DNA of 6,962 nt from Syntrophomonadaceae bacterium. GTDB lineage: Bacteria; Bacillota; Dethiobacteria; DTU022. The notes below the pieces were generated by a model, which did no database searches, was not told the DNA's origin, and was given only the letters and a program-made list of their open reading frames with translations. The position numbers and the translations under genes are program-made. Each line of letters starts with the position of its first letter. The stretch's first letter is position 1. Location of the stretch: the NCBI GenBank assembly GCA_003552365.1, contig PUKR01000174.1:1-6962 (forward strand), given 5' to 3'. Shown in pieces: positions 1 through 5,499 of this stretch.

Positions 1-1083
1 GAATTGATCGAGGGGAGCGATACAGAATTGACCGTTCACCTCAATGCCCGCAAAAAAATACCCTTGTTAACTATTACCCACGAGCTGAAGCTGCTAAATA
101 CAAATGAAACCTACCGGGAAAAAATACAGGTATCATTAAAACCGGGAGAAAAGAGAACGCTTAAGTTTCCAATTACCACCGGCACAGGGCCCGGCAGGTA
201 CCGGGCCGGAAGATTTGATTTGACCGGCCTCGACAGCTCGGGAATGGCTTATGCCCAAACTACTGTTGATAAAAATGTAGAGATCACGGTATTCCCTGCC
301 ATCAACGCCCTGCAGAACGTTAACTTGATTAACCGCCCCCGCCTATATCACGGTTACTACACCTCTTCTTTCAGGGGCGAGGGCCTTGAATTCAGCGAAA
401 TCAAGGAATACCGCCACGGGGACAGTTTAAAGCATATCAACTGGAGAAAATCCCTTAAATGGGGAAGCCTGCTGGTAAACGACCGCTACCTGGACCGGAA
501 CATCGACGTGGTGATAATCGTCGACAGCTTGACCCAAATCAGCGGGCCGGGCGGCAACTACCTGCACATCGCCGCCCGGGGGGCAGCCTCCCTGGCCCAT
601 CATTATACCGAACGCAATGACCGGGTGGGTTTGATTGATTATGACGGGACCATCGATCCCATTTTACCCCAGGCCGGGCCTGCTCAGCTGAAAAAAATCC
701 TGGCCCGCCTGGCCCGGTTACGGGAATCACCCCTTTACGTGGCCAAAAAGGCAGCCACCATTCCCGGCAAGGTCCTTCCACCCCAGGGCATTGTTTACGG
801 CTTTACCAGCTTAAGTGACGAGCGGGCTTACCAGATGTTTGTAGATTTAGCGGCGAGGGGCTTTTACCTGGTCTTAATCTATATCTCCCCCCTGGACCTG
901 GCCATGATCGACGAGCAGCGCGGAGATGAAGACAGCAGGCTTACAGCAGAAATTTGGGAATTAAGGCAGGAAGCAAAGCTGGCCGGCTTAAAAAAACTGG
1001 GAGCCAGGCTGATCAGGCCCCAAGAAGGCAAGGTCGGCCACGCCCTGGCAGATTTTTCCACGGGAGGCGGTGTTTTTAGATGA
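1..1083 (+). CDS. DUF58 domain protein, C-terminal part (5' end outside window)
   Basis: The reading frame is open from the first base, so the gene begins upstream; a TTG at position 4 is not a convincing start because the beta-rich region before the DUF58 core is already under way there. The DUF58 signature lies about residues 122-160 counted from position 4, with GLEFSEIKEYRHGD and then HINWRKSLKWGSLLVNDR. It is followed by a von Willebrand A-like strand and Asp (VVIIVDS, Asp about 174). The Asp is followed by SLTQ rather than the DxSxS of a classical metal site, so metal binding is doubtful. The N-terminal membrane helices usual for this family are not in the window. DUF58 proteins often sit beside MoxR AAA ATPases and transglutaminase-like proteins and are thought to act at the cell envelope; a precise function is not known. 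The stop overlaps the next start (ATGA), which implies translational coupling. Family assignment is strong, biological role unknown. Confidence 0.88.
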   Translation, partial: ELIEGSDTELTVHLNARKKIPLLTITHELKLLNTNETYREKIQVSLKPGEKRTLKFPITTGTGPGRYRAGRFDLTGLDSSGMAYAQTTVDKNVEITVFPAINALQNVNLINRPRLYHGYYTSSFRGEGLEFSEIKEYRHGDSLKHINWRKSLKWGSLLVNDRYLDRNIDVVIIVDSLTQISGPGGNYLHIAARGAASLAHHYTERNDRVGLIDYDGTIDPILPQAGPAQLKKILARLARLRESPLYVAKKAATIPGKVLPPQGIVYGFTSLSDERAYQMFVDLAARGFYLVLIYISPLDLAMIDEQRGDEDSRLTAEIWELRQEAKLAGLKKLGARLIRPQEGKVGHALADFSTGGGVFR

Positions 1084-1643
1084 GCGGCAAGATCCATCCC
1101 TATCAATTGTTTTTAGGCCTCCTGTTAACCCTGGCCGGTTTTGGTGTAAGCATCTACCCGGCACTGGTCCTATCTTTATGGTGGGGCCTGCTGCCGCCAG
1201 CCTTACTGGGACTCTTTACTGCCGCCTTTAAAACGGGGCATTTTAATTATTTGCGGGCTTCAGCAGGCCTTTTAATCATGACCTGCTTTTTCGCCGTTCC
1301 CGAACTGGGTGCAGGAGGGTTTTTCTACGGAATAATTGCGGGACTGATAGCTTATGCAATTTTGGAGCTGGGCCATGGATTAACCCTGGCTGACGGCAGA
1401 TCGCTCCATGAAGAAGCTGATCGGTTAAACGCGGCAGGCAGCCTGATCCTGCCCGCCCTGGCCCGGGTTTTTATTATCAGCCTCTTAACGATTATATTAT
1501 CCGCCGGCGCGTTACTTTTCGCCCCGGCCTTAAGCGGCGGGATTATTTCTCCGGCAGGGGACCTTTTTATACTGATCTTAATTTTAAGCGGCGGGTTTTA
1601 CCTGGTTTACCGGGGTTTGGTCCGGGCAGAAAGAAAAAGCTGA
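1080..1643 (+). CDS. small polytopic membrane protein, function unknown
   Basis: A 187-residue, strongly hydrophobic protein whose ATG overlaps the DUF58 stop by four bases. GGGAGG at 1062-1067 stands 12 bases upstream as ribosome binding site. Likely membrane segments are at about residues 9-28, 29-50, 59-75, 78-97, 122-149 and 160-180, giving five or six helices. A polar loop around residues 100-120 (ADGRSLHEEADRLNAAG) separates two groups of helices, and the C-terminus is positively charged (RAERKS), suggesting it is cytoplasmic. I recognise no named family. The tight coupling to a DUF58 gene suggests that the two proteins work together at the membrane, perhaps with a transglutaminase-like protein encoded outside the window. 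Coding is supported by the overlap, the length and the coherent helix pattern; the function is not. Confidence 0.8.
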   Translation: MSGKIHPYQLFLGLLLTLAGFGVSIYPALVLSLWWGLLPPALLGLFTAAFKTGHFNYLRASAGLLIMTCFFAVPELGAGGFFYGIIAGLIAYAILELGHGLTLADGRSLHEEADRLNAAGSLILPALARVFIISLLTIILSAGALLFAPALSGGIISPAGDLFILILILSGGFYLVYRGLVRAERKS

Positions 1644-1675
1644 CCGGGTTTCCATTCACCGGCATATCGCCCGGT
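1643..1675 (+). other. inverted repeats after the DUF58 operon, weak terminator candidate
   Basis: ACCGGG at 1643-1648, beginning in the stop codon, can pair with CCCGGT at 1670-1675. A tighter alternative pairs ACCGG at 1658-1662 with CCGGT at 1671-1675 around an 8-base loop. No run of T follows (the next bases are TATGT), so this is not a typical Rho-independent terminator. It may slow polymerase or protect the 3' end of the transcript. No better terminator is visible between the two converging genes. Confidence 0.25.
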
Positions 1676-1725
1676 TATGTGCCTGCTCGGCAGTGCTGCA
1701 TTTGAACCGGTTCCGGTCCGTCACG

Positions 1726-1784
1726 GGCAATGGCGTCAACTCAGCTACAGGCTTTCGCCTTAGTTACACCTTCGGATTTGCCAT
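1726..1784. other. possible structured RNA or folded DNA element in the convergent gap
   Basis: On the minus strand this reads as CUAAGGC, a GAAA loop, then GCCU-G-UAG: a 7-bp stem closed by a GNRA tetraloop with one bulged G (plus-strand positions 1745-1763). It is enclosed by an outer pairing of GGCAA (1726-1730) with TTGCC (1778-1782), or alternatively ATGGC (1730-1734) with GCCAT (1780-1784). The nested stems and the GNRA loop look like a compact RNA fold. On the plus strand the same stem gains a G-U and an A-U pair, so the strand is undecided. I considered a cyclic-di-GMP (GEMM) riboswitch because GGCAAAUCC occurs, but the conserved GACGCAAAGCC part is absent. No gene lies downstream in either direction, so a riboswitch role is unlikely. 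Confidence 0.28.
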
Positions 1785-1797
1785 CTATGGTCCTTCT

Positions 1798-2463
1798 TCA
1801 AGCCTCGATCGGCTCAAGCAGTTCTTTGCGGTCCTGGGACGGGTTGTTGACCAGGCGAGATACCGGGTAAGCGGTCAGTTCTTCCACCGGGCTGGGGGTA
1901 AGCAACCGGCTTAAATCTTTTCCCGGATCCTCTTTTAACCAGTCTTCGTAGGCAGAGTTCGGAATTATTACCGGCATCCGGTTGTGTAAAGGAGCTATCA
2001 GCTCGTTGGGCTCGGTGGTAATAATCGTGCAGCTTTCTAAAGGTTCTTTTCCTTTTTCCCAGCGTTCCCAGAGGCCGGCCAGGGAAAAAGGTTTGCCGTC
2101 TTTACGGCAGATATAGTAGGGCTGTTTAGAGCCGTTTTCTTTTTTCCATTCATAAAAACCGGTGGCGGGAATTAGAAGGCGCCTTTTTTTAAAAGCATTT
2201 CTAAAAGAGGGTTTTTGAGGGACGGTTTCGGCACGGGCATTGATCATCCGGCTGCCGATGGTTTCATCGTCGGCAAAAAAGGGGACCAGGCCCCATTTAA
2301 AAAAAGCAGCTTCTTTTTTTCCATGTTCGGGAGAAAGACGGACAGCTAAGATCTCCTGGGAAGGCGCAATATTAAAGCGGGGCGGCAGATCCGCCCGTAT
2401 CTCCAAATCAAAGAGCATCTCCAGGACCTTTTTATCGGTGGCCAGGGCAAACCTTCCGCACAT
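1798..2463 (-). CDS. yedK: SRAP family protein (YedK/HMCES), abasic-site DNA-protein crosslinker
   Basis: A 221-residue protein of normal family length. SRAP proteins bind abasic sites in single-stranded DNA and form a stable thiazolidine link through the amino group and thiol of Cys2 once Met1 is removed, shielding the lesion during replication. The visible hallmarks are N-terminal MCGRFA (Cys2), PRFNIAPSQ (Asn31), MINARAET (Asn75, Arg77), the GFYEW motif with Glu105, and HNRMPVI with His160. The numbers of Cys2, Asn75, Glu105 and His160 match E. coli YedK exactly, so the active site looks intact. The start is fixed by the required Cys2 and by AGGGAGGG at 2469-2476, five bases before ATG. 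The gene stands alone, converging with the DUF58 operon. No GAAC-N4-GTTC LexA box is visible upstream, so SOS control is not supported. The family name 'SOS response-associated peptidase' is historical. Confidence 0.95.
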   Translation of the reverse strand: MCGRFALATDKKVLEMLFDLEIRADLPPRFNIAPSQEILAVRLSPEHGKKEAAFFKWGLVPFFADDETIGSRMINARAETVPQKPSFRNAFKKRRLLIPATGFYEWKKENGSKQPYYICRKDGKPFSLAGLWERWEKGKEPLESCTIITTEPNELIAPLHNRMPVIIPNSAYEDWLKEDPGKDLSRLLTPSPVEELTAYPVSRLVNNPSQDRKELLEPIEA

Positions 2464-2606
2464 TTTGACCCTCCCTTCATCACTTTACACCTGCTTTGCA
2501 CTTACCCTGCAGGCTTGAAATGAAAACTCCGGTATAGTATAAAAGAATTAATTCTACCCGCTCGCACTATAATCACAAAAATAGCCCTACAATGCGGTAC
2601 CCGTTG
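2464..2606. promoter_or_regulatory. gap upstream of the SRAP gene, with a palindrome and promoter-like sequences
   Basis: This spacer must hold the SRAP promoter unless that gene is read from acd and the MoaD-like gene. On the minus strand TATACT and TTATAG hexamers occur, but no good -35 stands at the right distance. A perfect 12-bp palindrome, AGAATTAATTCT, lies at 2544-2555. On the plus strand TTGAAA (2515-2520), 17 bases, then TATAAA (2538-2543) makes a good sigma-A-like promoter that faces the 3' end of the MoaD-like gene. No strong terminator is visible after the MoaD-like stop, so read-through into the SRAP gene is possible. Confidence 0.35.
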
Positions 2607-2921
2607 TTAATCCTGCCACCCGTCACCAGACCTTTCTTCTTTTTCTTTGGCTGTATAAAAACCCAGGTTAAAGCGGTGGATGCTGGGCACCCCGGGAGGG
2701 ACAAAAGCTACCCGGTCGCCTTCCTGTAAGCCGCTTGATAGCGGTTTAACCAGGCGGTTGATAAAAACCGCTTCCACGTATTCAGGCGGGATTTCCAGCC
2801 TGTCACGCAGCTCGGCGGCTGTTAGCGGACCTTCCATCTCATAAACCAGGGGGTTCGGCCAGTTTCTCTCTTTAAACAAGAAAAGCAGTTTGCCATAAGC
2901 ATGAATTTCAATTTCCTGCAT
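2607..2921 (-). CDS. MoaD/ThiS-family ubiquitin-fold protein without C-terminal Gly-Gly
   Basis: A 104-residue protein with the beta-grasp order of MoaD/ThiS proteins: a first strand with IEIHAYGKLLFLF (about 4-16), a helix with LTAAELRDRLEIP (33-45), AVFINRLVKP (51-60), and the LQEGDRVAFVPP strand (65-76) that precedes the tail in this family. MoaD and ThiS carry sulfur as a C-terminal thiocarboxylate on Gly-Gly. Here PPGVPSIHRFNLGF replaces that end and a charged tail of about 15 residues follows, so sulfur carriage in the usual way is not expected. The ATG has AGGAG at 2935-2939, 13 bases away, which is long; an in-frame stop at 2931-2933 and the lack of start codons after it exclude a longer form. 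It follows acd by 53 bases on the same strand, probably as an operon. It could be a cofactor-related or protein-interaction partner; the role is unknown. Confidence 0.82.
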   Translation of the reverse strand: MQEIEIHAYGKLLFLFKERNWPNPLVYEMEGPLTAAELRDRLEIPPEYVEAVFINRLVKPLSSGLQEGDRVAFVPPGVPSIHRFNLGFYTAKEKEERSGDGWQD

Positions 2922-2974
2922 TGCTAAAACTCATCTCCTGCCGGACAGCTCCAAAATTTCAGGGAGCCGTCCTT

Positions 2975-5167
2975 TTAATGGTCTTTACCGTTACCCAAAA
3001 TAATCAGGGCATCCACAACAACCGGGTCTTTCCCGCTAATTATAACCGGGTTTAAATCAATTTCGGCAATTCTCGGGTGCAAAAGGGCAATGTTACCGAC
3101 CGCCTGCAAAATTGCCCCCAGGGATTTCTTATCCACTGCAGGCATGCCTCTAAATTTTTCCAGCATGGCCGAGGCACGCAGGTCGGAAATCATATCGGCG
3201 GCATCGGTCCTGCTCAAGGGCGCCAGGCGGAAAGTGCTGTCCTTAAGCGCCTCGGTATAAATCCCTCCCAGGCCGAAAACAACGGAGGGGCCAAAGCCGG
3301 GATAACGAATCATTCCCGCCATTACTTCCCTTTCTCCTTTAATCATTTTTGAGACCAGCACAGCCATGTCCTTTCCTGCCGCCCGGGTGATTTCACTGAA
3401 AGCGCTGCGCACGGCCGCTTCATTTTCCAGGTTGATGTGCACCAGCCCGCTGCCTGTTTTATGGGTAAGCTCTGAAGAGCAGCCTTTAAGCACAACCGGG
3501 TAACGGAGCTTCCCGGCAATTTCGATCGCTTCTTCGGCAGTATAAGCCAGTTCTTCTTCACTGACCGGCAGCCCGTAACAGGAAAGGATTCGTTTACTGC
3601 TGTACTCATCAAGAACCCGGTTACCACTGTCAAGGGCTTCACGGATGATTTTCGTGGCCGGGGCCGATTGGGGCGGCAATTCCCCCGGCCCAAGGGCGGC
3701 TTTTTTCCGGGCCAGGTTATATTGATGCAGGGCAAGCATTCCACGGGCCGCTTTCTCCGGCCCGTCAAGAACGGGGTAATAATTATCCTGGTAAGCGCTG
3801 GTATAATCGTCTTCACGCCCGAAAAAAGAAGACAGGATCAACGGCATTTTATTCTCACGCGGCAGCTTGAGGGCTTCTTCTTTGTCATCATTAAAACGGG
3901 CGGCAAACTTTTCTTCACTTTCATTGCCGACCAGATCGGCAAGGTGGGGATAAATTGTCTTCAGAAAGCCGGTTTTCATCAGCCCGTGGATCATCAAACC
4001 GTCAGCTTCGCCGCTTTCCATGATTAATTTAGGGATAGCGGTGCTTAATTCTTTTGTTTCTAAATGAAAAGTTAAATCCACCGGGTTGCCGGCCGAAGCG
4101 TAGGGAGGCAGGTGTTCCTTGATTTTTTCCTGCAGTTTTTCAGAAAAACGGGGCACTTCCAGCCCACCCTCGTTGCAGATATGGGCCATTGCCGTTCCCG
4201 GTCCCCCGGAATTGGTCAATATGGCCACGCGTTTTCCTTTAAGAGGAGGTTGGGTAGCTAAAACCCAGCCCTGGTGGTAAAGATCTTCAATGCTGTGAAC
4301 CCGCAGGATCCCGGCCTGCTTGAACAGGCCGTCATAAAGGTGATCGGGGCCTGCCATCGCCCCTGTATGGCTGGATCCGGCCCGGGCACCGGCTGCTGAC
4401 CCTCCGACATACTGGGCCAGGACCGGTTTGTGGGGAGTAATCCTGCGGGCCACTTCCAGGAAGCGGTCGGGGTTTTTAATTCCCTCGATGTAGAGGGCGA
4501 TGGCCCGGGTCTGCCGGTCTTTGCCCAGGTATTCTAAAGCATCGGTTAAATCAAGGTCGGCTTCGTTACCCACACTGATTGCCTTGCTGAAATGGATTCC
4601 CTTTTTCTGGAGGTAGGGCAGGGTCTGGGTAATATAGGTGCCGCTCTGGGAAGCCATGCCAAGGACCCCAACTCTGTCTTCCAAAGGGACAAAAGTTACA
4701 TTTAAAGAGTTCTCGGTATTAATAACTCCCAGGCAGTTTGGGCCGAGTAACCTGATCCCGTACCGCGAGGCTACCTCGAGCAGCTGTTTTTCCAGCTCCT
4801 CCCCCTCCGGCCCGGTTTCCCTGAACCCGGCGCTAATAACAATCGCGCGCCTCGCTCCCCGCTCTCCGAATTCTTCCAGGAGCTTAACCACATGCTTGGC
4901 CGGCAGGATAAAAATAACCAGCTCCGGCCTGGCCGGTAATATTTTAGGGGTATAATAAGCTTTACAGCCAAATACCACGTTTTCTTCAGGATGAACCGGG
5001 TAAATTTTACCACGGTATCCGTCTTTAATTATGCTCAGGGCCTGCAGGGCTCCCATTTTCATGGGATTGTTGCCCGCGCCGGCGATCGCAATCGAACGGG
5101 GGTTCATTATTCCTTCCAGGGGGTGTTCATCTACAGCTTCATCATTATTTATATGGTTATCATCCAT
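2975..5167 (-). CDS. acd: ADP-forming acetate/acyl-CoA ligase, fused alpha-beta (Acd)
   Basis: A 730-residue, full-length single-chain enzyme that interconverts acyl-CoA + ADP + phosphate with acid + CoA + ATP in the cytoplasm. An N-terminal CoA-binding Rossmann domain comes first (SIAIAGAGNNPMKMG from residue 25; GPNCLGVIN 142-150). Two succinyl-CoA ligase-like domains follow: ASQSGTY begins at 172, and SSHTGAMAG carries His267, the expected phosphohistidine; NSGGPG lies at 319-324 and NPVDLT at 361-366. A C-terminal ATP-grasp part (about 505-730) shows VVLKG and THKTGSG with His569, FGLGGIYTEALKDSTFRLAPL around 631-651, and EIDLNPVII. GGGGAGG at 5176-5182, eight bases before ATG, fixes the start. 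The substrate cannot be read from sequence: acetate, propionate, branched or aryl acids all occur in the family. The neighbours suggest organic-acid use or ATP formation from acyl-CoA. A long out-of-frame open reading frame inside it (3343-3816) is a shadow. Confidence 0.95.
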   Translation of the reverse strand: MDDNHINNDEAVDEHPLEGIMNPRSIAIAGAGNNPMKMGALQALSIIKDGYRGKIYPVHPEENVVFGCKAYYTPKILPARPELVIFILPAKHVVKLLEEFGERGARRAIVISAGFRETGPEGEELEKQLLEVASRYGIRLLGPNCLGVINTENSLNVTFVPLEDRVGVLGMASQSGTYITQTLPYLQKKGIHFSKAISVGNEADLDLTDALEYLGKDRQTRAIALYIEGIKNPDRFLEVARRITPHKPVLAQYVGGSAAGARAGSSHTGAMAGPDHLYDGLFKQAGILRVHSIEDLYHQGWVLATQPPLKGKRVAILTNSGGPGTAMAHICNEGGLEVPRFSEKLQEKIKEHLPPYASAGNPVDLTFHLETKELSTAIPKLIMESGEADGLMIHGLMKTGFLKTIYPHLADLVGNESEEKFAARFNDDKEEALKLPRENKMPLILSSFFGREDDYTSAYQDNYYPVLDGPEKAARGMLALHQYNLARKKAALGPGELPPQSAPATKIIREALDSGNRVLDEYSSKRILSCYGLPVSEEELAYTAEEAIEIAGKLRYPVVLKGCSSELTHKTGSGLVHINLENEAAVRSAFSEITRAAGKDMAVLVSKMIKGEREVMAGMIRYPGFGPSVVFGLGGIYTEALKDSTFRLAPLSRTDAADMISDLRASAMLEKFRGMPAVDKKSLGAILQAVGNIALLHPRIAEIDLNPVIISGKDPVVVDALIILGNGKDH

Positions 5168-5263
5168 TATTATCGCCTCCCCTTTTAAAATTCAAGACAA
5201 TTAGGTTATATCCTGCAAAAAATATTTTATAAAAAAGGCAATCGGGAGCTTTATGTTGAATTA

Positions 5264-5292
5264 ATTATACAAGCTTTTTGTATAAACCGGAA
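5264..5292 (-). promoter_or_regulatory. putative acd promoter
   Basis: On the minus strand a perfect TATAAT (complement of 5264-5269) lies about 97 bases before the acd ATG. The hexamer 17 bases further upstream is TTCCGG (5287-5292), which matches the -35 consensus only at its first two bases. A perfect -10 with a poor -35 inside an operator-like dyad fits a promoter that needs an activator or is tightly regulated. This is a reading by eye; no start site is known. Confidence 0.38.
5265..5285. promoter_or_regulatory. 8-5-8 inverted repeat, operator candidate
   Basis: TTATACAA (5265-5272) and TTGTATAA (5278-5285) are perfect reverse complements separated by GCTTT, giving a 21-bp dyad. The left arm overlaps the minus-strand TATAAT and the right arm contains most of a plus-strand TATAAA (5281-5286). 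Length, AT-rich arms and position between divergent genes fit a binding site for a dimeric helix-turn-helix regulator of TetR or GntR type. The regulator is not encoded here. As RNA it could also form an 8-bp hairpin with a 5-base loop, but no T-run makes it a terminator. Confidence 0.5.
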
Positions 5293-5330
5293 GCATTAAT
5301 TAAAGGGCACTGCGGAAACAGGGAACTATT

Positions 5331-5357
5331 TTGAAAACCGGCCAAGTCGATTATATT
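5331..5357 (+). promoter_or_regulatory. weak promoter candidate for the FadH-like gene
   Basis: TTGAAA (5331-5336) and TATATT (5352-5357) are separated by 15 bases, two shorter than ideal. Start would fall near 5364, leaving a leader of about 135 bases that contains the two inverted repeats described separately. A second candidate is TATAAA at 5281-5286 with TTGAAT at 5256-5261, spaced 19 bases. Neither is strong, so the true promoter is undecided. Confidence 0.28.
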
Positions 5358-5383
5358 GATTTGTGTCTGCAGGGGCGAGTAGT

Positions 5384-5402
5384 AAGATCTATTTTAGATT
5401 TT
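5384..5402. repeat. short AT-rich inverted repeat
   Basis: AAGATCTA (5384-5391) can pair with TAGATTTT (5395-5402) across a TTT loop. Seven pairs are Watson-Crick and one is G-T. It could be a small leader hairpin or a secondary regulator site; its sequence differs from the 5265-5285 dyad. Confidence 0.3.
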
Positions 5403-5421
5403 CTGCCCGCTGCGGCCCCGG

Positions 5422-5460
5422 GCCGGGTAGTAACACTCAATAATTAAATAGAGACCCGGC
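5422..5460 (+). repeat. 7-bp GC-rich inverted repeat in the reductase leader
   Basis: GCCGGGT (5422-5428) is the exact reverse complement of ACCCGGC (5454-5460), with 25 AT-rich bases between. The downstream arm ends 24 bases before the AAGGAG ribosome binding site. A competing pairing of GCCCG (5405-5409) with CGGGC (5419-5423) shares two bases with the left arm, so both stems cannot be complete at once. No T-run follows, so classical attenuation is not supported. Confidence 0.3.
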
Positions 5461-5499
5461 AAACCATTTAACCTTTACCAGGAAAAGGAGAGAGTAAAC

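Larger units (their letters stand above)
5168..5499. promoter_or_regulatory. divergent control region between acd and the FadH-like gene
   Basis: This 332-base spacer has no credible coding frame. The part near acd is AT-rich (runs of A and T at 5217-5236) and the part near the reductase has a GC-rich island at 5405-5428. It holds a 21-bp dyad (5265-5285), a short AT hairpin (5384-5402), a 7-bp inverted repeat with a 25-base gap (5422-5460), and promoter-like hexamers for both directions. Both genes begin at its edges with good ribosome binding sites, so shared control of the two transcription units is the natural reading. No regulator gene is present in the window. Confidence 0.6.

Noticed and set aside
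1680..1760. tRNA-like piece (GGTTCAAAT on the minus strand)
   Set aside because: The bases on either side of the loop cannot form the five-pair T stem, and no acceptor stem or anticodon arm is visible.
1726..1800. Cyclic-di-GMP (GEMM) riboswitch on the minus strand
   Set aside because: GGCAAAUCC and a GAAA loop are present, but the conserved GACGCAAAGCC segment and the tetraloop receptor part are not seen, and no gene lies downstream.
1693..1914. Plus-strand open frame of 73 residues
   Set aside because: It runs across the non-coding gap and antisense into the end of the SRAP gene, has no ribosome binding site and no recognisable family.
3343..3816. Minus-strand open frame of 157 residues inside acd
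   Set aside because: It is in another frame of acd on the same strand; the acd frame carries all family motifs without a break, so this is a shadow and not evidence of a frameshift.
3668..4027. Plus-strand open frame of 119 residues antisense to acd
   Set aside because: It is antisense to continuous, motif-rich acd coding sequence, with low-complexity composition and no family resemblance.
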